Notes: generated by a model not told the origin, from the sequence alone. Positions 16,705 through 28,190 are shown, numbered from the stretch's first letter. The stretch: 64,000 nt of DNA from Basfia succiniciproducens (GCF_011455875.1 NZ_CP015031.1:1221405-1285404); one strand, 5' to 3'. Program-made: numbers and translations.

Positions 16705-17712
16705 ATGAAAACATTAGATGAATTCATTGTAGACAGACAAGCCGAATACCCCAATGCCAAAGGTGCGTTAACGGGGATTCTCTCTTCTATCCGGCTTGTC
16801 GCCAAAGTCATTCATCGCGACATAAATCGTGCAGGTCTCACAAATAACATTCTGGGTTTTTCCGGCATAGACAATGTACAGGGCGAGCATCAAATGAAAT
16901 TGGATTTATTTGCCCATAATATGATGAAGCAAGCCTTAATGGCGCGGGAAGAAGTGGCGGGATTTGCTTCCGAAGAAGAAGAAAATTTCGTTGCTTTCGA
17001 TACGGAGCGCGGTCGTAATGCCAGATATGTAATCTTAACCGATCCTTTAGACGGTTCATCAAATATTGATGTTAACGTCTCTGTGGGAACCATCTTCTCT
17101 ATTTACCGTCGAGTTTCGCCTATTGGTTCGCCCGTTACCTTAGAAGACTTTATGCAGCCGGGAAACCGACAAGTTGCCGCAGGCTATGTGGTTTACGGTT
17201 CTTCCACCATGCTGGTTTATACCACCGGAAACGGTGTAAACGGATTTACTTACGATCCGTCTTTAGGCACATTCTGTTTATCTCATGAAAATATGCAGAT
17301 TCCCGCCACCGGCAAAATTTATTCCATTAACGAAGGACAATATTTAAAATTCCCGATGGGCGTAAAAAAATACATTAAATATTGCCAGGAAGAAGATGCG
17401 GCAACCAATCGCCCTTATACTTCCCGTTATATCGGCTCGTTAGTAGCGGATTTTCACCGCAATCTGTTAAAAGGCGGCATTTATATTTATCCTCATGCGA
17501 CAAATTATCCGCAGGGAAAACTCCGTTTACTTTATGAAGGCAACCCTATCGCATTTTTAGCGGAACAAGCCGGCGGTATCGCCTCTGACGGTTATAATCG
17601 GGTGCTGGATATTCAGCCGAGTCAATTACACCAACGGGTTCCTCTTTTTGTAGGTTCTAAACAAATGGTTGAAAAAGCACAAGACTTTATGCATCAGTTT
17701 AAAGAAGATTAA
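16705..17712 (+). CDS. fbp: Fructose-1,6-bisphosphatase class I
   Basis: Hydrolyses fructose 1,6-bisphosphate to fructose 6-phosphate, the gluconeogenic step opposite phosphofructokinase. 335 residues, standard class I length. Metal and phosphate ligands are in ASEEEE (residues 88-93) and [13 protein letters not shown] (112-124, with D113 and D116); sugar-phosphate binding residues are in [22 protein letters not shown] (in part [13 protein letters not shown]). Start at ATG 16705 with an AGGAAA site. Divergent from mpl. The CRP-like box upstream would raise expression when preferred sugars are lacking. Confidence 0.97.
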   Translation: MKTLDEFIVDRQAEYPNAKGALTGILSSIRLVAKVIHRDINRAGLTNNILGFSGIDNVQGEHQMKLDLFAHNMMKQALMAREEVAGFASEEEENFVAFDTERGRNARYVILTDPLDGSSNIDVNVSVGTIFSIYRRVSPIGSPVTLEDFMQPGNRQVAAGYVVYGSSTMLVYTTGNGVNGFTYDPSLGTFCLSHENMQIPATGKIYSINEGQYLKFPMGVKKYIKYCQEEDAATNRPYTSRYIGSLVADFHRNLLKGGIYIYPHATNYPQGKLRLLYEGNPIAFLAEQAGGIASDGYNRVLDIQPSQLHQRVPLFVGSKQMVEKAQDFMHQFKED

Positions 17713-17737
17713 CACCGATAAAAACACTCCTGAAATT

Positions 17738-17770
17738 TAGGGCCTGTTTATCTTTTATAAACAGACCCTA
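17738..17770 (+). terminator. Terminator hairpin after fbp, part of a dispersed repeat
   Basis: TAGGGCCTGTTTAT pairs with ATAAACAGACCCTA with one mismatch, followed a few bases later by a run of seven T. An 18-nt piece (17743-17760) recurs exactly at 29915-29932 upstream of metB. Confidence 0.65.
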
Positions 17771-17799
17771 AGCCGGGGGTTTTTTATCTAAAATCGGAA

Positions 17800-18627
17800 T
17801 TACTCGAGATAAGCAAAGCTTGCCCATAAAGGCAGAGATAAAGAAATAACAAGCAGCAACATGAGCGTGTTGTAAGATAATTTCGCTTTGCGGAAAATAT
17901 GAAAAGCCAAAATCGCAATCATCACAAGATGTAACAGAAAATATAAGACGAAGGCAAAATTATTGGCAAAAACTACCGCACTTCCTAACTGCCCGTAAGC
18001 CAGTACTGCCAAAGTGAGAATACTATTAAGCACTAAAAGAACGCTCATCACCAAAGGCAATAAGGCAATAAAACTCTGTAAACGGTTACGTGAAATCACC
18101 AATAACAGGTTAGCTAAAATTACGCCTGCCAGCGCTTGTCCGAAGAAATTGTATTGCACCCAATGAAGAACCGGAATTTCCGCCAACTGCACAAAAAAAC
18201 AAATCACGCCAAGCAACCCGGCTAAAGCCCCCATGTTTAACATTAAACGGCGAGAGCCAGGCTCAAGGGGTTGTCTCCACATGGAAAATAACATCAACAA
18301 GCCGGCAACGCTTAACATATCCGTTAAAATAAAATGATAGCTGGAAAACAAACTAAGCAGCAACCAAACAAGCCAATATACGGCAAAATACATAACGGCT
18401 TGAGTCAATCGACCGCGCTGCCCGCTACAAATCCGCCCTTTCAAAAACACCAGCGAACAAATAAATTGAGCCGCCAGCACACCTAAATTGAAATGGGAAA
18501 TTGCTTTCGCTTCAGTCTGTAAAAACATAGTGTAAATATCAATGCCCAATAATAAAACGACCGGCATAATAGAAAAAAGTGCGGTAAGAAATTTAGAATT
18601 TTGTTCTTCTGACATAAATTTATTCAC
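17800..18627 (-). CDS. Polytopic membrane protein of unknown function
   Basis: I do not recognise a characterised family. 275 residues from GTG at 18627, or 271 from the in-frame ATG at 18615; neither has a clear ribosome site, and the GTG begins 1 nt after the stop of the upstream glutathione S-transferase gene, suggesting translational coupling. The protein has about nine hydrophobic segments with few charges (for example VVLLLGIDIYTMFLQ, AVMYFAVYWLVWLLLSLF, LLVISLSLPLWASFAYLE) and ends in the last one. An uptake signal lies inside (near 17979) and another at 18580 at the 5' end. It is an inner-membrane protein; nothing in it predicts a substrate. Confidence 0.75.
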   Translation of the reverse strand: MNKFMSEEQNSKFLTALFSIMPVVLLLGIDIYTMFLQTEAKAISHFNLGVLAAQFICSLVFLKGRICSGQRGRLTQAVMYFAVYWLVWLLLSLFSSYHFILTDMLSVAGLLMLFSMWRQPLEPGSRRLMLNMGALAGLLGVICFFVQLAEIPVLHWVQYNFFGQALAGVILANLLLVISRNRLQSFIALLPLVMSVLLVLNSILTLAVLAYGQLGSAVVFANNFAFVLYFLLHLVMIAILAFHIFRKAKLSYNTLMLLLVISLSLPLWASFAYLE

Positions 18628-18628
18628 G

Positions 18629-19294
18629 TTAAAAAAAAGTTAATGGACCCAGTTTTTGTTCTGCGCGTTTAAAACTTTCCGTATGATTCAAACGGCTAAC
18701 ATAAGCGCTAATATGCGGATATTGGTTAGTTTCAAAATAGCTAACCGCCGCTTGCAAAGGAAAACTCATCATAATATCCGCACCCGTTAATTCGTCGCCC
18801 ACCAGCCAGAATTTTTCCGCTAATTGGCTTTCAATGTAATCCAAATGCAGTTTTAACTGAGGCCGGATAACCCCCTGTTTGACTTTTTCCGTAATTTTAT
18901 TGGCAATCGGTTTGGCGATAAAAGGCATATCCGCATCGTCAATTTTACGAAAGATCAGTTTAATCACTAACAGTGGCATTAACGACCCTTCGGCATAATG
19001 TATCCAATGTAAATACTGCCAATAATCGGTGCTGTTCATTTCCGGTTTTAATTTGCCGCCGCCATAACGGTTGATTAAATACTCAACGATCGCACCGCTT
19101 TCCGTCAGTACCAAATCGCCGTCCTTAATAATCGGCGATTTTCCCAAAGGATGAATCGAACGCAACGCATCCGGCGCAAGATTGGTTTCGCCGTCCCGTT
19201 CAATAATTTCCAGTTTATAAGGCAGGTTAAGAATCTCCAACAACCAAGCGATACGATAAGCGCGGGATTGAGTTAAGGCATAAAGAATAATCAT
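18629..19294 (-). CDS. Glutathione S-transferase family protein
   Basis: Soluble thiol transferase of the GST superfamily. I use ATG 19294 (221 residues, starting MIILYALTQSRAYRIAWLLE), because the thioredoxin-fold domain begins at once there; 20 further in-frame codons upstream look non-coding. The N-terminal domain ends with LTESGAIVEYLINRYG (about residues 64-79), the conserved glutathione-binding ESxAI region. The C-terminal helical domain covers about 90-215, with LTGADIMMSFPLQAA as the usual GADI motif. SRAYRI near the start is where the catalytic Ser/Tyr would lie. Substrate unknown. Confidence 0.85.
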   Translation of the reverse strand: MIILYALTQSRAYRIAWLLEILNLPYKLEIIERDGETNLAPDALRSIHPLGKSPIIKDGDLVLTESGAIVEYLINRYGGGKLKPEMNSTDYWQYLHWIHYAEGSLMPLLVIKLIFRKIDDADMPFIAKPIANKITEKVKQGVIRPQLKLHLDYIESQLAEKFWLVGDELTGADIMMSFPLQAAVSYFETNQYPHISAYVSRLNHTESFKRAEQKLGPLTFF

Positions 19295-19519
19295 AAAATT
19301 CCCGTTAATTAAAAATTTAGGCTGCATTATGAATGAATAAAAAAGTGCGGTCAAAAAAATCGAAATTTTTTATTCATTAAATTCTTTTGGAATCCTCAAC
19401 AGATAATGAGATAAGAAAAAATCAAGCCTGCTCATTTGTTAAATTTTTGTTCAAAATTTCACGGATTTACCGAGTTTAATTAGACTTAATTTTAAATTTT
19501 GTTTAGACTTGTCTGCAGG

Positions 19520-19548
19520 CTTTTGAAGCTGGCTAAAACCTTCAAAAG
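19520..19548 (+). other. Perfect 9-bp hairpin in the hflK leader
   Basis: CTTTTGAAG, 11-nt loop, CTTCAAAAG, ending 35 nt before the hflK start codon. No T run follows, so it is not an obvious terminator of a plus-strand transcript. Confidence 0.5.
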
Positions 19549-19583
19549 TCCGCATATTTTGACAAAATGGAGAACGCAACGCA

Positions 19584-20816
19584 ATGTCATTAAACGATCA
19601 AGATCCTTGGGCAAAACCTGGGCAAAACGACCCGAAGCAACCTGAGAACCCATCGAATAAGCCGGATAACAAATCAGGTTGGTCTGACCGACAAGATAAT
19701 AAAGAACAATCACCGCCGGATATTGAAGAAATATTCGGGAACTTATTAAAAAAATTAGGCGGTAACGGCGGCCAATCAAATAACGGTAACAATACGAATT
19801 TACCGAAAAACCTGAATAAACTTGCACCCGCGGCAATCGCTCTTGCCGTGGTGCTTTGGGGATTAAGCGGTTTATACACCGTAAAAGAAGCGGAACGCGG
19901 CGTAGTAACGCGTTTCGGTCAACTTCATTCTATCGTGCAGCCCGGTTTAAACTGGAAACCGAACTTTATTGATGAAGTGATTCCCGTCAATGTAGAACAG
20001 GTAAAAGAATTAAGAACGCAAGGCGCGATGCTGACACAAGACGAAAATATGGTAAAAGTGGAAATGACCGTGCAATATCGCGTGCAGGATCCGGCGAAAT
20101 ATCTGTTCAGCGTAACCAATGCCGACGATAGCCTGAATCAGGCTACCGACAGCGCTTTACGTTATGTTATCGGACATATGACAATGGATGATATTTTAAC
20201 TACCGGTCGTGCCGTTGTGCGTGAACAAACCTGGAAAACATTAAATAATGTTATCAAACCTTATGATATGGGTGTTGAGGTAATTGACGTGAACTTCCAG
20301 TCCGCCCGCCCGCCGGAAGAAGTGAAAGATGCCTTTGACGATGCGATTAAAGCTCAGGAAGACGAACAACGCTATATTCGTGAAGCCGAAGCCTATGCCC
20401 GCGAGCAGGAACCTATTGCCCGCGGTGACGCACAACGCATTGTGGAAGGCGCTACCGCCTATAAAGATAAAGTAGTGCTGAATGCAAAAGGCGAAGTGGA
20501 ACGTTTACAACGTCTGTTGCCTGAATTTAAAGCATCTCCGGATTTATTACGCGAGCGTTTATATATTCAGTCCATGGAACAAATTATGTCTAAAACACCG
20601 AAAATTATGCTTGATGGAAACGGCAATAATCTAAATGTATTGCCGGTGGATCAAATTCTACGTAATAAAAATACACAACCGGCGGCCGAACCTTCTGCAA
20701 ATCAAGGCACATTATCGTCTAACGAGCTAAAAAGTGCGGTCAAAAACGGCCAAAATTCTCATGGACAAACACAAACGGATGATCGTTCAATCAGCCGTCA
20801 AGGGAGATTTAATTAA
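19584..20816 (+). CDS. hflK: Membrane protease modulator HflK
   Basis: SPFH/prohibitin-domain protein that forms a large membrane complex with HflC around the FtsH protease and limits its access to membrane substrates. 410 residues. The N-terminal ~75 residues are polar, rich in N, P, G and K; one membrane helix spans about 80-100 (APAAIALAVVLWGLSGLYTV); the SPFH domain starts at EAERGVVTRFG; a long coiled-coil region with EAEAYAREQEPIARGDAQRI follows. Most of the protein lies in the periplasm. An uptake signal near the 3' end encodes KSAVK. The stop overlaps the hflC start by one base (TAATG). Confidence 0.96.
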   Translation: MSLNDQDPWAKPGQNDPKQPENPSNKPDNKSGWSDRQDNKEQSPPDIEEIFGNLLKKLGGNGGQSNNGNNTNLPKNLNKLAPAAIALAVVLWGLSGLYTVKEAERGVVTRFGQLHSIVQPGLNWKPNFIDEVIPVNVEQVKELRTQGAMLTQDENMVKVEMTVQYRVQDPAKYLFSVTNADDSLNQATDSALRYVIGHMTMDDILTTGRAVVREQTWKTLNNVIKPYDMGVEVIDVNFQSARPPEEVKDAFDDAIKAQEDEQRYIREAEAYAREQEPIARGDAQRIVEGATAYKDKVVLNAKGEVERLQRLLPEFKASPDLLRERLYIQSMEQIMSKTPKIMLDGNGNNLNVLPVDQILRNKNTQPAAEPSANQGTLSSNELKSAVKNGQNSHGQTQTDDRSISRQGRFN

Positions 20817-21703
20817 TGCGTAAATTTTTATTACCTGTCTTAGTCGTCCTGGCGGCAATCCTTTACTCAAGTATTGTAATTGTAAATGAGGGGACGCGAG
20901 GCATTATGCTGCGTTTTGGCAAAGTACAACGCGATTCGGATAACAAAGTGGTGGTTTATACGCCAGGATTACATTTTAAAATCCCGTTTATTGACAATTT
21001 AAAACCGTTAGACGCACGAATCAGAACCCTTGACGGTCAAGCCGACCGCTTTGTGACCGTTGAGAAAAAAGATCTGTTGGTAGACTCTTATGTAAAATGG
21101 AAAATCAGCGATTTCGGCAGATTTTACACCTCTACCGGCGGCGGTGACTATAACCAAGCGTCTAATTTATTACGGCGTAAAGTTAACGACCGTTTGCGTT
21201 CGGAAATCGGTACAAGAACTATTAAGGATATTGTATCCGGTACTCGCGGCGAATTAATGGACGGCGCTCGCAAAGCCTTAAATACGGGGCAAGACAGTAC
21301 GGCGGAATTAGGTATCGAAGTGGTTGATGTGCGGGTCAAACAAATCAATCTGCCGGATGAGGTTTCATCGTCAATTTACCAGCGTATGCGTGCGGAACGT
21401 GATGCGGTAGCTCGCCAGCACCGTTCGCAAGGTAAAGAAAAAGCGGCGTTCATTCAAGCAGACGTAGATCGAAAAGTAACGTTGATTCTTGCCAACGCCA
21501 ATAAAACCGCCGAGGAATTACGCGGTGAAGGTGATGCCACAGCGGCAAAACTTTATACCGAAGCCTTTTCCGGCGAACCGCAGTTTTATAGTTTCGTGCG
21601 CAGCCTAAAAGCCTATGAAAACAGTTTTGCCGGTTCTGACAACATGATGATTTTAAAACCGGACAGCGATTTCTTCCGCTTTATGCAACCGCCTAAAAAA
21701 TAA
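20816..21703 (+). CDS. hflC: Membrane protease modulator HflC
   Basis: Partner of HflK in the complex around FtsH. 295 residues: an N-terminal membrane anchor (LLPVLVVLAAILYSSIVIV, about residues 5-23), an SPFH domain starting NEGTRGIMLRFGKV, and a C-terminal coiled-coil region with IYQRMRAERDAVARQHRSQG. Translation is coupled to hflK by a 1-nt overlap. A compact terminator follows. purA comes next, as in several gammaproteobacteria where hflKC and purA are close. Confidence 0.96.
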   Translation: MRKFLLPVLVVLAAILYSSIVIVNEGTRGIMLRFGKVQRDSDNKVVVYTPGLHFKIPFIDNLKPLDARIRTLDGQADRFVTVEKKDLLVDSYVKWKISDFGRFYTSTGGGDYNQASNLLRRKVNDRLRSEIGTRTIKDIVSGTRGELMDGARKALNTGQDSTAELGIEVVDVRVKQINLPDEVSSSIYQRMRAERDAVARQHRSQGKEKAAFIQADVDRKVTLILANANKTAEELRGEGDATAAKLYTEAFSGEPQFYSFVRSLKAYENSFAGSDNMMILKPDSDFFRFMQPPKK

Positions 21704-21711
21704 TTTTCCAT

Positions 21712-21737
21712 AAGGACGTCTAAGACGTCCTTTTTTT
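21712..21737 (+). terminator. Terminator after hflC
   Basis: AAGGACGTC-TAA-GACGTCCTT followed by TTTTT: a 9-bp stem with a 3-nt loop and U tract. Confidence 0.9.
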
Positions 21738-21892
21738 ATACATACACGCAAACGATTACCTTTTCATTAAATAAAATCTAACCGAAATTTGATTTTTCGC
21801 TATTTAATAACAACTTTCCTGAATTTACATTGAGATTTCAGTAAGAAAATAGTAAAGTGAATCCCTAAATTCGTTACAAACTCAGCTTTTAA

Positions 21893-23206
<1,314 letters not shown>

Positions 23207-23227
23207 TTGGCAAAAATTAAAAAAACT

Positions 23228-23254
23228 AACCGCACTTTTGTGCGGTTTTTTTAT
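23228..23254 (+). terminator. Terminator after purA
   Basis: AACCGCAC-TTTT-GTGCGGTT followed by TTTTTT. The left arm is an uptake-signal core. Confidence 0.9.
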
Positions 23255-23328
23255 GTTAACTTCTACTATAAATTAATCAGCAATGATTGAACTTAAACGA
23301 ATATTTTTAGCCGTTTGCTAATATAAAA

Positions 23329-23356
23329 AAATCCGCAGTTTTCAGGCTGCGGATTT
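23329..23356 (-). terminator. Terminator after rne
   Basis: AAATCCGCAG, 8-nt loop, CTGCGGATTT; on the minus strand it follows the rne stop and runs into a U-rich tract. Confidence 0.85.
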
Positions 23357-23373
23357 AATGTTGAATAAAAAAA

Positions 23374-26268
23374 TTACTCGGCTTTAGCTTGAGTAGCGGC
23401 GGTAAACACATGGCTCACCGCGCTGTTATGCCCTGCAGAGCCTTTACCATGGAAGTAATAGCGGGAATCTTGCCATTGAACGATTTCAAAAGGCGGTAAA
23501 ACTTCATCCGCAGCTTTAGCAAGGGTCATTTCCGCTTTGGTATGTTTAACTGCAGAAATTGTACCTAAACGTCCGCTAAACTGATAACTCGGCAAATTTA
23601 AAACTTCCGTTTTTTCGACCGCACTTTCTGTCGCAGTAACGTCAGAAAGCGTCATATTCGAAGCATTATCATCCTCTTTAACTTCAGTTTGTTGCCCGTT
23701 TGTTTGTTCTAAACGGTCTAAAGACTCTTGCACTTTTTTCTGTACCGATTCATTAGCGGGCTGAGTCACAAAACTTGCCAATGGGGCAATATCATTATCT
23801 GCTTTATCAAAAATAACCTGGGTAGCAGGTGCCGGTGTTGTAACACTAGGCTGTTTTACTTCGCTTTGCTGCTCTAATAACTCATCTACAGATAAGAACG
23901 CGCTTTCTTTCGGTTTCGTAGGTGCAGTCGGTGACTCAATCCAAACTTTACCGCTTGCTAATTCAGGTGATGCGACTGCCGCAAACAACGGCATAGCCGA
24001 AACCTGTTCCGCATTACGGCGGCGACGTTGGTTATTAACTCTCAAATGACGAGGCAAACGGCGACGGTTGTCTTGGCGATCACGTTCTTGGTAAACATTT
24101 TCCTCAACAACAGGTTCAACCGGCACGCTTTCCGCTAAAGACGGTTTATCAACAGGTCCTGCTGCGACAGCTACCGTTTCAGTTACCTGCTCTTCCGTTA
24201 CGCGCACACGTTTACGCAAATCACGACGTTGACGACGTTGTTGCGGCGCTTTAGCTTCATCATCGGTCGTTTCATTGGTTACCGCTTCGATCACCGATTC
24301 ATTATTTAAGCTGTCATCAGCCGCCGCGTTACGATTGCGGTTATTACGACGGGTACGTTCGGAACGTGCCGGACGCTCGGCTTTTTCAGCACTTTTTTCA
24401 GACTGGACTTTATCTGTCGGCTCTTCGTTATTTCCTCTATTATTTCGTTCATTACGATTACGACGGGAATTACGACGTTCCTGATTGTTACGACGGTTAC
24501 GGGTATTCGGCTGTGGCGCTTCCTCGACTTTTTCTTCAACCTTAGGTTCGGAAGCAAATAATCCTTTAATCGCCGCGACAATACGAACAAATAACGAAGG
24601 CTGTTCTTCTTTTTTTACCTCAATTGTCGGTGCAGGTTCGGAAATCGTCATGGATAACGCTGCGCTTTCTAACACGTTTTCAGTGGTTACAGCCGCTGTT
24701 TCCGTCACACGAGTGGTGAAGGGTTCATCGGCAATAAAGGTCGTTTCCTGCTCTTCATATACTTTGACTAAGTTATAACTTAAGGTATTGGTTTCTTCAC
24801 CGTCACGTACACGGAACACGCTAAAATGCGGAGTTTCCATTTCTTTATTCGGCACAACCAGAATTTCAACGTTGTGACGTTTTTCAATGTCATGAATCGC
24901 TTTACGTTTTTCATTCAGTAAATACGAAGCAATATTCACCGGCACCACCGTATGAACCTGTTTAGTATTTTCTTTCAGTGCCTCTTCTTCAAGCAAACGC
25001 AAAATAGATAATGAAAGCGATTCGTTATCACGCACCTTACCGGTTCCCTGACAACGAGGACAAATATGATGCGAAGACTCACCTAAAGACGGGCTGATAC
25101 GCTGACGGGACATTTCCAATAAACCGAAACGGGAAATACGGCTGATTTGGATACGCGCACGATCCTGACGTACCGCTTCACGCATACGGTTTTCCACTTC
25201 GCGTTGGTGGCGAACCGGGGTCATATCAATAAAGTCGATAACAATCAAACCGCCTAAGTCACGTAAACGTAACTGGCGAGCGATTTCATCGGCGGCTTCT
25301 AAGTTGGTATTTAACGCCGTTTCTTCAATATCGCCGCCACGGGTTGAGCGTGCCGAGTTAATGTCAATTGCGGTTAAGGCTTCCGTTACGTCGATAACGA
25401 TCGAACCGCCGGACGGCAAACGTACTTCCCGTTGAAACGCCGATTCAATTTGCGATTCAATTTGATAATGGCTGAATAGCGGCACTTCGCCTTGGTATAA
25501 TTTAATACGGCTAATAAAATCGGGGCGCACTAATTTAATATGGGCTTTGGCTTTTTCGTAAACTTTCGGGCTATCGATTAAAATCTCACCGATGTCGCGA
25601 CGCAGATAATCGCGGATAGCACGAACTATAACGTCACTTTCCTGATGAATCAAAAACGGTGCAGGACGGCTTTGCGAAGCCTGTTTGATTGCTTCCCAAT
25701 GATGTAATAAAACTTTTAAGTCCCATTGCAATTCTTCCGAAGATTTGCCCACACCGGCGGTACGAACGATTAAGCCCACACCTTCAGGCACATCTAAAGA
25801 ACTTAACGCATCTTTTAATTCAAGCCGTTCATCCCCTTCGATACGGCGCGAAATACCGCCCGCACGAGGATTATTCGGCATAATAACCAAGTAACTACCG
25901 GCTAAAGAAACAAAAGTGGTTAACGCGGCACCTTTGTTGCCACGTTCCTCTTTATTCACCTGAACAATAACTTCCTGCCCTTCTTTGATTATGTCTTTAA
26001 TATTCGGACGACCTTGATAAACGTAATCATCGGGGAAATATTCGCGGGCAATTTCTTTTAACGGCAGGAAACCGTGACGTTCGGCACCATAATCAACAAA
26101 TGCCGCTTCAAGACTTGGTTCTACGCGGGTGATTTTTCCTTTGTAGATATTGGCTTTTTTTTGTTCGTGACCGGGGCTTTCGATATCCAGATCAAACAGG
26201 CGCTGGCCATCGACCAACGCAACACGCAACTCTTCTTGTTGAGTCGCATTGATTAACATACGTTTCAT
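23374..26268 (-). CDS. rne: Ribonuclease E
   Basis: Essential endoribonuclease for mRNA decay and for rRNA and tRNA processing; its C-terminal half scaffolds the degradosome. 964 residues. The S1 domain lies at about 36-120; the catalytic Mg-binding aspartates are D302 in TAIDINSAR and D345 in VIDFIDMT; the zinc-link cysteines are C403 and C406 in CPRCQGTG, all one number lower than in E. coli. After about residue 520 the sequence is disordered, with Arg/Asn/Glu-rich stretches ([18 protein letters not shown]) like the RNA-binding region, and ends with a conserved-looking basic patch. It is preceded by a long leader and is divergent from rluC. Confidence 0.97.
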   Translation of the reverse strand: MKRMLINATQQEELRVALVDGQRLFDLDIESPGHEQKKANIYKGKITRVEPSLEAAFVDYGAERHGFLPLKEIAREYFPDDYVYQGRPNIKDIIKEGQEVIVQVNKEERGNKGAALTTFVSLAGSYLVIMPNNPRAGGISRRIEGDERLELKDALSSLDVPEGVGLIVRTAGVGKSSEELQWDLKVLLHHWEAIKQASQSRPAPFLIHQESDVIVRAIRDYLRRDIGEILIDSPKVYEKAKAHIKLVRPDFISRIKLYQGEVPLFSHYQIESQIESAFQREVRLPSGGSIVIDVTEALTAIDINSARSTRGGDIEETALNTNLEAADEIARQLRLRDLGGLIVIDFIDMTPVRHQREVENRMREAVRQDRARIQISRISRFGLLEMSRQRISPSLGESSHHICPRCQGTGKVRDNESLSLSILRLLEEEALKENTKQVHTVVPVNIASYLLNEKRKAIHDIEKRHNVEILVVPNKEMETPHFSVFRVRDGEETNTLSYNLVKVYEEQETTFIADEPFTTRVTETAAVTTENVLESAALSMTISEPAPTIEVKKEEQPSLFVRIVAAIKGLFASEPKVEEKVEEAPQPNTRNRRNNQERRNSRRNRNERNNRGNNEEPTDKVQSEKSAEKAERPARSERTRRNNRNRNAAADDSLNNESVIEAVTNETTDDEAKAPQQRRQRRDLRKRVRVTEEQVTETVAVAAGPVDKPSLAESVPVEPVVEENVYQERDRQDNRRRLPRHLRVNNQRRRRNAEQVSAMPLFAAVASPELASGKVWIESPTAPTKPKESAFLSVDELLEQQSEVKQPSVTTPAPATQVIFDKADNDIAPLASFVTQPANESVQKKVQESLDRLEQTNGQQTEVKEDDNASNMTLSDVTATESAVEKTEVLNLPSYQFSGRLGTISAVKHTKAEMTLAKAADEVLPPFEIVQWQDSRYYFHGKGSAGHNSAVSHVFTAATQAKAE

Positions 26269-26663
26269 TTAAATTTTCTCTTATATTATTTTTTAATTTT
26301 CAGCTAAAACGAACCGCACTTTTAAGTTAAGGCGCTCAAATATAGTTAGATAAACTTCGCAATCGACCTCGTGTCTGTCGCCTAATGTCATTCTCCCGAC
26401 TGTCAAAGGCTGGGTGCATTGACTGCGTTATTCCGCCAAATTTGAAACCCGAAACAGGTTATCGACTAATCGCAGGCTTTAATATGCCGACAATCATTGG
26501 CACGAATAAAACAAAATTGGATTTTAAAAATTGAATTTTGCAAGTAAACTATTCGAATTAACCACATAAAACCGTTAAATATCAGTGTCTTATGCCATAC
26601 ACTGCACAGATATTTTAATTAACGACAAATAAAAATTTTTATGTATTTCCATACACAAAAATG
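26269..26663 (-). promoter_or_regulatory. Long 5' untranslated region of rne
   Basis: No gene fits in the 537 bp between rne and rluC. A good promoter at 26670-26698 implies an untranslated leader of about 395 nt, similar to the ~360-nt leader through which E. coli RNase E controls its own mRNA. A hairpin CAGTGT...ACACTG lies at 26583-26604; I could not align the conserved E. coli hairpins by eye. An uptake signal is at 26312. Confidence 0.5.
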
Positions 26664-26669
26664 TAAGGT

Positions 26670-26698
26670 ATTATCGCTTGTGTAGTTAAATTTATCAA
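26670..26698 (-). promoter_or_regulatory. Candidate sigma-70 promoter of rne
   Basis: TTGATA (26693-26698) and GATAAT (26670-26675) on the minus strand, 17 bp apart, each matching consensus at 5 of 6 positions. Confidence 0.65.
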
Positions 26699-26805
26699 GG
26701 CATTTCAGCAATTTAAATCCCCTTGCGAATATGATAGAATTTGCCGCTTCTATGGCGTTTGAAATTTTCAAATCCGGTTAAAATCTTTTAATTAAAATAT
26801 TATTT

Positions 26806-27783
26806 ATGACAACGAATCCCTTAAATGAAAAAATCATCAACGCAACGGTAAAAATGCTGCAAATCAGCGAAGATGAAAGCGGTCAACGCATTGATAATTA
26901 TCTGCTTGCCAAGCTTAAAGGCGTGCCTAAAAGTTTGATTTATCGAATTGTGCGCAAAGGCGAAGTGCGGGTAAACAAAGGAAGAATTAAACCGGAATAT
27001 AAATTACAGACAGGCGATACGGTACGTATTCCGCCGGTTCGCGTAGCGGAAAAAGAACAAGCGCCTATTTCCAATAAACTGAACAAAGTCGCCGCGCTTG
27101 AAAAACAGATTATTTTTGAAGACGATTGTTTGTTAGTGTTAAACAAACCCTCAGGCATAGCCGTTCACGGCGGAAGCGGGTTAAGTTTCGGGGTAATTGA
27201 AGCGCTCAGATCATTGCGTCCGGAAGCGCGTTTTTTGGAATTGGTACATCGTATTGACCGGGATACTTCCGGCATTTTGTTAGTCGCCAAAAAACGTTCC
27301 GCGTTGCGCAATCTGCACGAACAACTGCGTATTAAAACCGTTAAAAAAGATTATTTAGCGCTCGTGCGCGGTCAATGGCAATCGCACGTTAAAGTTATTC
27401 GGGCACCTTTGCTGAAAAATGAATTATCCGGCGGCGAGCGTATCGTTCGGGTTAATGAACAGGGCAAACCTTCGGAAACCCGTTTTGCAATCGAAGAACG
27501 TTACCCGACAGCAACATTGGTTAGGGCTTCGCCGGTAACGGGTAGAACTCACCAAATTCGCGTACACACGCAATACGCCGGTCACCCGATTGCCCTTGAC
27601 GATAAATACGGCGATAAGGAATTTGATCAACAAATGCAGAAATTAGGCTTAAACCGGCTATTCTTACACGCATATTCGATAAAATTCGAACATCCGAAAA
27701 GCGGTGAAGAATTGCGTTTAACGGCGCCTTTAGACGAAAATATGAAAGGTATTTTAAAAAAGCTGCGGGAAAACAAAGCGTAA
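26806..27783 (+). CDS. rluC: 23S rRNA pseudouridine synthase RluC
   Basis: Pseudouridine synthase of the RluA family; RluC modifies three uridines (955, 2504 and 2580 in E. coli) of 23S rRNA. 325 residues. An N-terminal S4 RNA-binding domain covers about 25-85 (DNYLLAKLKGVPKSLIYRIV); the catalytic aspartate is D151 in HRIDRDTSGILL; TGRTHQIRVHTQY is the other family motif. RluC rather than RluD is supported by the divergent arrangement with rne, the same as in E. coli. The ATG at 26806 has a weak ribosome site; an in-frame ATG at residue 17 is a less likely start. Confidence 0.95.
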   Translation: MTTNPLNEKIINATVKMLQISEDESGQRIDNYLLAKLKGVPKSLIYRIVRKGEVRVNKGRIKPEYKLQTGDTVRIPPVRVAEKEQAPISNKLNKVAALEKQIIFEDDCLLVLNKPSGIAVHGGSGLSFGVIEALRSLRPEARFLELVHRIDRDTSGILLVAKKRSALRNLHEQLRIKTVKKDYLALVRGQWQSHVKVIRAPLLKNELSGGERIVRVNEQGKPSETRFAIEERYPTATLVRASPVTGRTHQIRVHTQYAGHPIALDDKYGDKEFDQQMQKLGLNRLFLHAYSIKFEHPKSGEELRLTAPLDENMKGILKKLRENKA

Positions 27784-27894
27784 TGCGGGCAATAAAAGTG
27801 CGGTCAAAAAATAAAAAATTTTGACCGTTTACTTGGTCAACTGAGCACCAAGAGGTATTAACCCAGCTGCGATTACAAAATCTTGCCGGATTTT

Positions 27895-27916
27895 ATAAGG
27901 ACGACATCGTCCTTAT
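27895..27916. terminator. Hairpin between rluC and the small membrane protein gene
   Basis: ATAAGGACGA-CA-TCGTCCTTAT, a 10-bp stem between convergent genes, followed by TTTTC on the plus strand. A looser pair with an uptake signal lies at 27795-27831. Confidence 0.65.
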
Positions 27917-27923
27917 TTTCAAT

Positions 27924-28190
27924 TTATCTGTTACGTTTATACGCTCGCCACCCCTGCACAAATACAATTAACGCAAGCAAACCGTAGCCCAGCAAAATAC
28001 CTACGGCGCCGAACAAATTATAAATTAACGCGGAAAACGCGCCGATATGCGGCATTTGCCCGCTTTGCTCCCAGGCAAGAATATCAAAATAACTGTAAAC
28101 GCCGTAAGCAAAAATCCCTAATGCCAGCACAATGCCAATCCAAAGTGCGGCGAAAAAGCGCGAATTTTTATTTGGTTCAGAATTTCGCAT
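27924..28190 (-). CDS. Small two-helix membrane protein, function unknown
   Basis: 88 residues with two predicted membrane helices (about 12-34, FAALWIGIVLALGIFAYGVY, and 55-78, ending in ALIVFVQG), separated by a short loop and closed by a basic tail (WRAYKRNR). I do not recognise a named family. It is downstream of trxA on the same strand, after a trxA terminator, and is preceded by a GGAGAAA site before ATG 28190. Codon use resembles the neighbours. Its 5' end contains a degenerate uptake signal (AAGTGCGGC). Confidence 0.7.
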   Translation of the reverse strand: MRNSEPNKNSRFFAALWIGIVLALGIFAYGVYSYFDILAWEQSGQMPHIGAFSALIYNLFGAVGILLGYGLLALIVFVQGWRAYKRNR

